Origin: UBA1424 sp041654095
GTDB taxonomy: Bacteria; Bacillota_I; Bacilli_A; RFN20; CAG-826
DNA length: 64,000 nucleotides
NCBI GenBank assembly: GCA_041654095.1
Contig: JBAZED010000007.1
Location: 1-64,000, forward strand
Direction of reading: 5' to 3'
Every line of letters starts with the position of its first letter. Position 1 is the stretch's first letter. Positions 59,939-64,000 of this stretch are shown here, piece by piece. A program made the translations under genes and the position numbers. The notes below the pieces were generated by a model. That model saw only the letters and a program-made list of their open reading frames with translations. It had not been told where the DNA came from and searched no databases.

Positions 59939-62419
59939 ATGAAAAAAATCGTCATTGTCGGCGGCGTGGCCGGCGGCGCAACCGCGGCGGCACGCCTGAG
60001 AAGGCTTAGCGAAGAAGATCAAATTATCGTCTTTGAAAAAGACGAGCACGTCTCGTTCGCCAACTGCGGCTTACCGTATTATATCGGAGGAGTTATCGCT
60101 GATCGCGAGCGCCTCCTCATCGAAACGCCGGAAACCTTTAAAGAGAAGTTCAACATCGATGTGCGTAACTTTTCGGAAGTCATCGCCATCGACACCAAAC
60201 ACAAAAAAGTCACGGTCCAAGAAGTGAAGACCGGGCGGATTTACGACGAAGCATTTGATAAGCTCCTCCTTTCACCGGGAGCCACTCCGATTTGGCTCCA
60301 GATCCCCGGAATTGAAAAAGCGCACAATATTTTTTCTATGAGAAACCTTGCCGATACGGATAAAATCTTTAACTTTGTCGCTAAAGAAAAAGTTGAAAGC
60401 GCCCTCGTCATCGGCGGTGGTTTTATCGGCGTCGAACTAGCTGAAAATCTCGTCGAAAAAGGCATCAAAGCCACCGTCGTCGATTTGGCTGATCAAATTC
60501 TGCCGCCTCTCGATTTTGAAATGGCCAAGATGGCTCAAAACGAATTGGAAGCTCACGGCGTCAAAGTCTACTTGAATGATTCGGTTGCTGAGATTAAAGA
60601 CAACGGCAAAACCGCCGTCTTAAAAAACGGCATCGTCTTAAAAACCGATATGATCATCATGTCCGTCGGCGTTCACCCCGAATCGCGCCTGGCGATTTCC
60701 GGCGGCCTCAAAGTCGGTCCCAAAGGCCACATCGCCACCAATGAACATCTGCAGACCATCGACGCCAAAAGCGGCGAAGTTCTACCCGATATCTACGCAG
60801 CGGGCGACGCCATTGAAGTCAAAGACTTCATCGACGGCACTCCGACCGCGGTTCCCCTCGCCTGGCCGGCCAACCGCCAAGGTCGTTTGGTCGCCGACCA
60901 TATGAATGGCTGGGATGTATCCTTTAAAGGCAGTCTCGGCACGTCGATTGTCAAAGTGTTTTCTCTGACGGCGGCCAGCACTGGCAATAATCAGAAAACC
61001 CTCGAACGCAAAAACGTGCCGTTTAGAACTGTCATGGTGACAAGGTCGAATCACGCCGGCTATTATCCGGGTGCCAGCGACATCGTCATCAAGCTGTTAT
61101 TTAGTCCGGAAACCGGCAAGATCCTCGGCGCGCAAGCCGTGGGGCAAGACGGAACTGATAAGCGCATCGACGTCATCGCCACGGCTATCAAGGGCGGTCT
61201 GGCGATTTTTGATCTGCCGGATCTCGAACTTGCCTATGCGCCTCCTTTTGGATCATCGAAGGACCCAGTCAATATCGCGGGTTATGTCGGCAGCAATTTG
61301 ATGCAAAAGGAATTTGGCGTCGTCAATCAAAAAGAACTCGACGAATTTCGTAAAAAAAAAGCATTGATCGTTGATGCCCGAACCCCATTAGAATTTAGCA
61401 TCGGACACATCGAAGGAGCGGTGAACATCCCTTACGATGGAATTCGCCAAAACCTCGGTAAGCTACCCGCCGAAAAAGATGCTCCCATCGTCGTTTATTG
61501 CAATGTCGGCCACACTGCTTATCTACTGATAAGAGTTTTGGTCAACAACGGGTATACCAACGTTCATAATTTGCTCGGGGGCTACAAAATCTATAAAGCT
61601 CTTCACCAGAGAAATCAAGAGGAAGAACTGCACAATCCCGAACACCGCGTCTTAAAGGAAAAACCACAAGTTTTAAGCAGCGAATACCGCGAAGATGAGA
61701 TCAAGATTTTTATCGATGCTTGCGGGCTACAATGCCCGGGCCCAATCATGCAGACCTACAAAGCGGTTGAGAAACTAAAAGATGGCGAGATCGTCAAAAT
61801 CATCGCCACCGATAGCGGCTACTTCAGCGATGTCGAGAAGTGGTGCGTCGCCACCGGCAACACCCTCCTAAAAAAAGAAGCCACGGAAGAAGGCTATACC
61901 GCCGTCATACGCAAAGGCGCGGTCGAACCCCTTCAAAAAGGCGTTGAAAACGAAAACACGACCATCGTTTTATTCAGCGGCGAAATGGATAAGGCCATGG
62001 CTGCGATGATCATCGGCCAAGGAAGTCGGTCGATGGGTAAAAACGTCACGATTTTCTGCACTTTTTGGGGCTTGAATTTACTTCGTAAGGACCAGAAAGT
62101 GAAGGTCAAGAAGTCGTTTATCGAAAAGATGTTCGGGGCGATGATGCCGCGCGGCGCGAAGAAGATGCCAATCTCCAAGATGAACTTCGGCGGCATGGGC
62201 GCCAAGATGATGAAATCGGTCATGAAAAAGAAAAATGTCGATTCGTTGGAAACCTTGATCGCTCAAGCCAAAGCCGCAGGCGTTAAATTCATCGCCTGCA
62301 CGATGAGCATGGATGTCATGGGCATTCGCCGCGAGGAATTGATCGACGGCATCGAATACGCAGGCGTCGCCACTTATCTAGCCGAATCGGAAAAAGCCGG
62401 CGTCACCCTCTTCATCTAA
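59939..62419 (+). CDS. CoA-disulfide reductase-rhodanese-TusA-DsrE fusion
   Basis: An 826-aa sulfur-metabolism protein. The FAD/NADH-dependent CoA-disulfide/persulfide reductase domain (1 to about 445) has GGVAGGATAA and active Cys43 in SFANCGLPYY. A rhodanese domain (about 460-560) has Cys521 in VVYCNVGHTAYL. A TusA domain (about 585-660) has Cys599 in GLQCPGP. A DsrE-like domain (about 672-826) has CTFWGLNLLR and CTMSMDVMG. The chain suggests transfer of sulfane sulfur between modules and reduction of persulfides. AGGTAAAAATT stands before the ATG; the frame is open 7 codons further. Terminator follows. Confidence 0.92.
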   Translation: MKKIVIVGGVAGGATAAARLRRLSEEDQIIVFEKDEHVSFANCGLPYYIGGVIADRERLLIETPETFKEKFNIDVRNFSEVIAIDTKHKKVTVQEVKTGRIYDEAFDKLLLSPGATPIWLQIPGIEKAHNIFSMRNLADTDKIFNFVAKEKVESALVIGGGFIGVELAENLVEKGIKATVVDLADQILPPLDFEMAKMAQNELEAHGVKVYLNDSVAEIKDNGKTAVLKNGIVLKTDMIIMSVGVHPESRLAISGGLKVGPKGHIATNEHLQTIDAKSGEVLPDIYAAGDAIEVKDFIDGTPTAVPLAWPANRQGRLVADHMNGWDVSFKGSLGTSIVKVFSLTAASTGNNQKTLERKNVPFRTVMVTRSNHAGYYPGASDIVIKLLFSPETGKILGAQAVGQDGTDKRIDVIATAIKGGLAIFDLPDLELAYAPPFGSSKDPVNIAGYVGSNLMQKEFGVVNQKELDEFRKKKALIVDARTPLEFSIGHIEGAVNIPYDGIRQNLGKLPAEKDAPIVVYCNVGHTAYLLIRVLVNNGYTNVHNLLGGYKIYKALHQRNQEEELHNPEHRVLKEKPQVLSSEYREDEIKIFIDACGLQCPGPIMQTYKAVEKLKDGEIVKIIATDSGYFSDVEKWCVATGNTLLKKEATEEGYTAVIRKGAVEPLQKGVENENTTIVLFSGEMDKAMAAMIIGQGSRSMGKNVTIFCTFWGLNLLRKDQKVKVKKSFIEKMFGAMMPRGAKKMPISKMNFGGMGAKMMKSVMKKKNVDSLETLIAQAKAAGVKFIACTMSMDVMGIRREELIDGIEYAGVATYLAESEKAGVTLFI

Positions 62420-62441
62420 TAACTAATCACGATAAACCGCA

Positions 62442-62473
62442 GAAGCCGCTTTGCGATTAAAAAGCGGCTTTTT
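62442..62473 (+). terminator. Rho-independent terminator
   Basis: AAGCCGCTTT and AAAGCGGCTT pair, followed by TTTG; strong GC stem 20 bp after the CoA-disulfide reductase stop. Confidence 0.88.
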
Positions 62474-62568
62474 GCCACGAAAATTTTCAATTTAATTGAA
62501 ATAGGAGCCGATAATCCATACCATTATAAATAGTAATTCAAATTTCAATTTGAGGACGGAGAAAAAAC

Positions 62569-63705
62569 GTGGCCATCATCGACATCACCGATTCTGTTCG
62601 CAAGGAAAGCGCCAAATTAACCATTGGCTCCTTTCGCGATGTCGACGCCTTGGTCTTGGCGCAGCTATCATATTTGGATTACACATCATTTAAAAATGGG
62701 ACGCGCCTCGAATTCATGGCTCATAATGCCGCCTCGGCAGCGAGCGCGAGCCACTCCAAAGAGAAAAACGAAGAGCTGCTGTTATGCGCCTCGAAAAGCC
62801 TTCGCTATCAACGCCTAAAGGTCGTGCGCCACATCGCTGAGACCAACCTCCTTTTCGAAATGCAATTCTCAGCGACCACTTTTATTGTTAATCGCAATCT
62901 GATCGCCGTCGCTTTTCGCGGCACGGACAACACCATCAACGGCTGGAAAGAAGACTTCAATATGGTCTTTATCGACGAGATTCCAGCCCAGACAAAAGCC
63001 GTCAATTATCTGAAGAGCATCGCTTCTAAATATCGTTTCGCACGCATTATCGTCCTCGGCCACTCCAAAGGCGGCAATCTCGCCTATTACGCCGCGACGA
63101 AACAAGCGCCGAAAGTCAAAAAGAGAATCGCCAGCGTCTATAACCTCGACGGCCCGGATTTTCGAGATTGCATCACATCTTCCGCCGAGTATAAAGAAAT
63201 GCTCCCCAAACTCATTAAAATCGTTCCCGAGGAGAGCATCATCGGTATGATTTTGCAGATGAATGCCTATTATTACATAGTAAAATCAGATGGCACCCTC
63301 TTCGCACAGCATTCGCTTTTTAACTGGCATATCGATAGCGAGACGGGCGACCTGGTGCACGAGATGGCGCTCAGCCCGGCTTCGAAGAAAATCAAAAACG
63401 CTATTTATGCGTGGCTGAATGGTTTCAGCGTCGCCGATCGGCAGATCATCATCGACAGTTTCTTTGATATGCTCCTCGCTTCGAATTGCACGACCTTGAC
63501 CGAATTCAGAGACAATTTGAAAGCCAACATCAAATTGATGTACGGCGAATACCGCGAATCCGAGAGCGAGACTAAAAAATTGCTTCGCAAGACCTTTCTC
63601 GACCTCGCTAAATCCCTGATGTCAAATTACTTTACGCGCGAGAAAGACCTCGATAAGAAAGCTAAGAAAATCGAGATGAAAATGAAAGCCAAAGCAAGTA
63701 AGTGA
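62569..63705 (+). CDS. DUF2974 (Mbeg1-like) alpha/beta hydrolase
   Basis: A 378-aa lipase-class hydrolase. The nucleophile elbow GHSKGGNLAYYAA has Ser about residue 166. AFRGTDNTINGWKEDFNM provides the oxyanion-type segment, and VYNLDGPDF lies before the acidic residue; these are typical of DUF2974. Starts at GTG with GGAG 7 nt upstream. The C-terminal 60 residues are highly charged with a Lys-rich end. The next gene begins 1 bp after its stop. Its natural ester is unknown. Confidence 0.85.
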   Translation: MAIIDITDSVRKESAKLTIGSFRDVDALVLAQLSYLDYTSFKNGTRLEFMAHNAASAASASHSKEKNEELLLCASKSLRYQRLKVVRHIAETNLLFEMQFSATTFIVNRNLIAVAFRGTDNTINGWKEDFNMVFIDEIPAQTKAVNYLKSIASKYRFARIIVLGHSKGGNLAYYAATKQAPKVKKRIASVYNLDGPDFRDCITSSAEYKEMLPKLIKIVPEESIIGMILQMNAYYYIVKSDGTLFAQHSLFNWHIDSETGDLVHEMALSPASKKIKNAIYAWLNGFSVADRQIIIDSFFDMLLASNCTTLTEFRDNLKANIKLMYGEYRESESETKKLLRKTFLDLAKSLMSNYFTREKDLDKKAKKIEMKMKAKASK

Positions 63706-63706
63706 T

Positions 63707-64000
63707 ATGCCGACCAAAACCGTCGTTCAACTAATTAATTATTCGGACGCCTTGTCCGACCGCGAGATGATCAAGTGGGCCCTTCGAAACGTCCGCGAAG
63801 TTTTGGATGTCCTCAATTACAATGTGACGAACGACGTCCAATATCGGACGATGGTCTTGGAGACGAACCGCTTCCTCACCGGCTTTCACAAAGTCCAATA
63901 CATGCGGACGCAAGCTTTGAAGATGCACGAGATGGCGAGGCGCGAACCGGATGAGATACGCGCTCACTTATTGAGGGCGTACGGTTACGTGATTGCGACC
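63707..64000 (+). CDS. 5' part of an unidentified alpha-helical protein
   Basis: The frame starts ATG-CCG-ACC 1 bp after the hydrolase stop and is open to the window end (98 codons). It is rich in Arg, Glu and Met, and looks all-helical: DREMIKWALRNVREVLDVL, then NRFLTGFHKVQYMRTQALKMHEMA and IRAHLLRAYGYVIAT. The layout loosely recalls Imm5-like putative immunity proteins, but I cannot confirm it. No clear ribosome site; translation may be coupled to the hydrolase. Confidence 0.6.
   Translation, partial: MPTKTVVQLINYSDALSDREMIKWALRNVREVLDVLNYNVTNDVQYRTMVLETNRFLTGFHKVQYMRTQALKMHEMARREPDEIRAHLLRAYGYVIAT

Noticed and set aside
1..64000. CRISPR array, rRNA or tRNA genes, prophage
   Set aside because: No regularly spaced repeats, rRNA segments, complete tRNA folds or phage structural genes were seen.

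Overview
The window looks like the chromosome of an anaerobic, low-to-moderate GC Gram-positive bacterium, probably from the Bacilli/Erysipelotrichia neighbourhood that also contains the wall-less Mollicutes. TGA is used as a stop, so this is not the Mycoplasma code. Supporting signs are a class III (oxygen-sensitive) ribonucleotide reductase, a flavodiiron protein, a type III glutamine synthetase, many LxxC lipoproteins, a CIRCE element, a glmS ribozyme and a Firmicutes-style one-piece tmRNA. The lineage is inference; no rRNA is present.

Layout. (1) 1-4640 is a visibly AT-richer accessory segment: an EcoRV-like restriction-modification pair, a ribbon-helix-helix/GNAT toxin-antitoxin operon and an IS3-family (IS150-like) insertion sequence. 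(2) 4644-20432 carries lipoproteins, membrane proteins, a frameshifted secreted endonuclease I, tmRNA, an ABC-2 exporter, an M6 metalloprotease, an EAL phosphodiesterase with a degenerate GGDEF domain and an MscS channel. (3) 20671-33809 carries a flavodiiron protein, a YbjQ-family protein, two tandem class II aldolases, an iron/polyamine-type ABC importer whose ATPase gene has a one-base deletion, an RDD protein, a tyrosine phosphatase, an RpiR regulator, a cold-shock protein and a lipoprotein. (4) 34024-42844 is anaerobic and redox metabolism: nrdDG, an Mrp/Nbp35-like ATPase, an overlapping operon of cysteine desulfurase, thioredoxin and CcdA/DsbD-like protein, and the AmmeMemoRadiSam genes. 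(5) 42906-47726 holds a glmS ribozyme in front of glnN and glmS, then a CIRCE-controlled hsp20. (6) 47743-57912 is a LacI-controlled glycan operon with a binding protein, two permeases, two GH30 enzymes and a carbohydrate-binding surface protein. (7) 57996-64000 holds a DUF2156-Eis-type fusion, a four-module CoA-disulfide reductase/rhodanese/TusA/DsrE protein, a DUF2974 hydrolase and a truncated final gene.

The most notable observation is the position of the glmS ribozyme. It lies ahead of a glutamine synthetase gene that is followed 22 bp later by glmS, so GlcN6P-triggered cleavage would hit the mRNA for both the glutamine supplier and the glutamine-consuming amidotransferase. Other unusual items are the EcoRV-like pair with matching catalytic and recognition-loop residues, the LacI operator inside the promoter of its own regulator, the desulfurase-thioredoxin-CcdA overlapping operon, and two multi-domain fusions. 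All assignments come from reading motifs; no database search was run.
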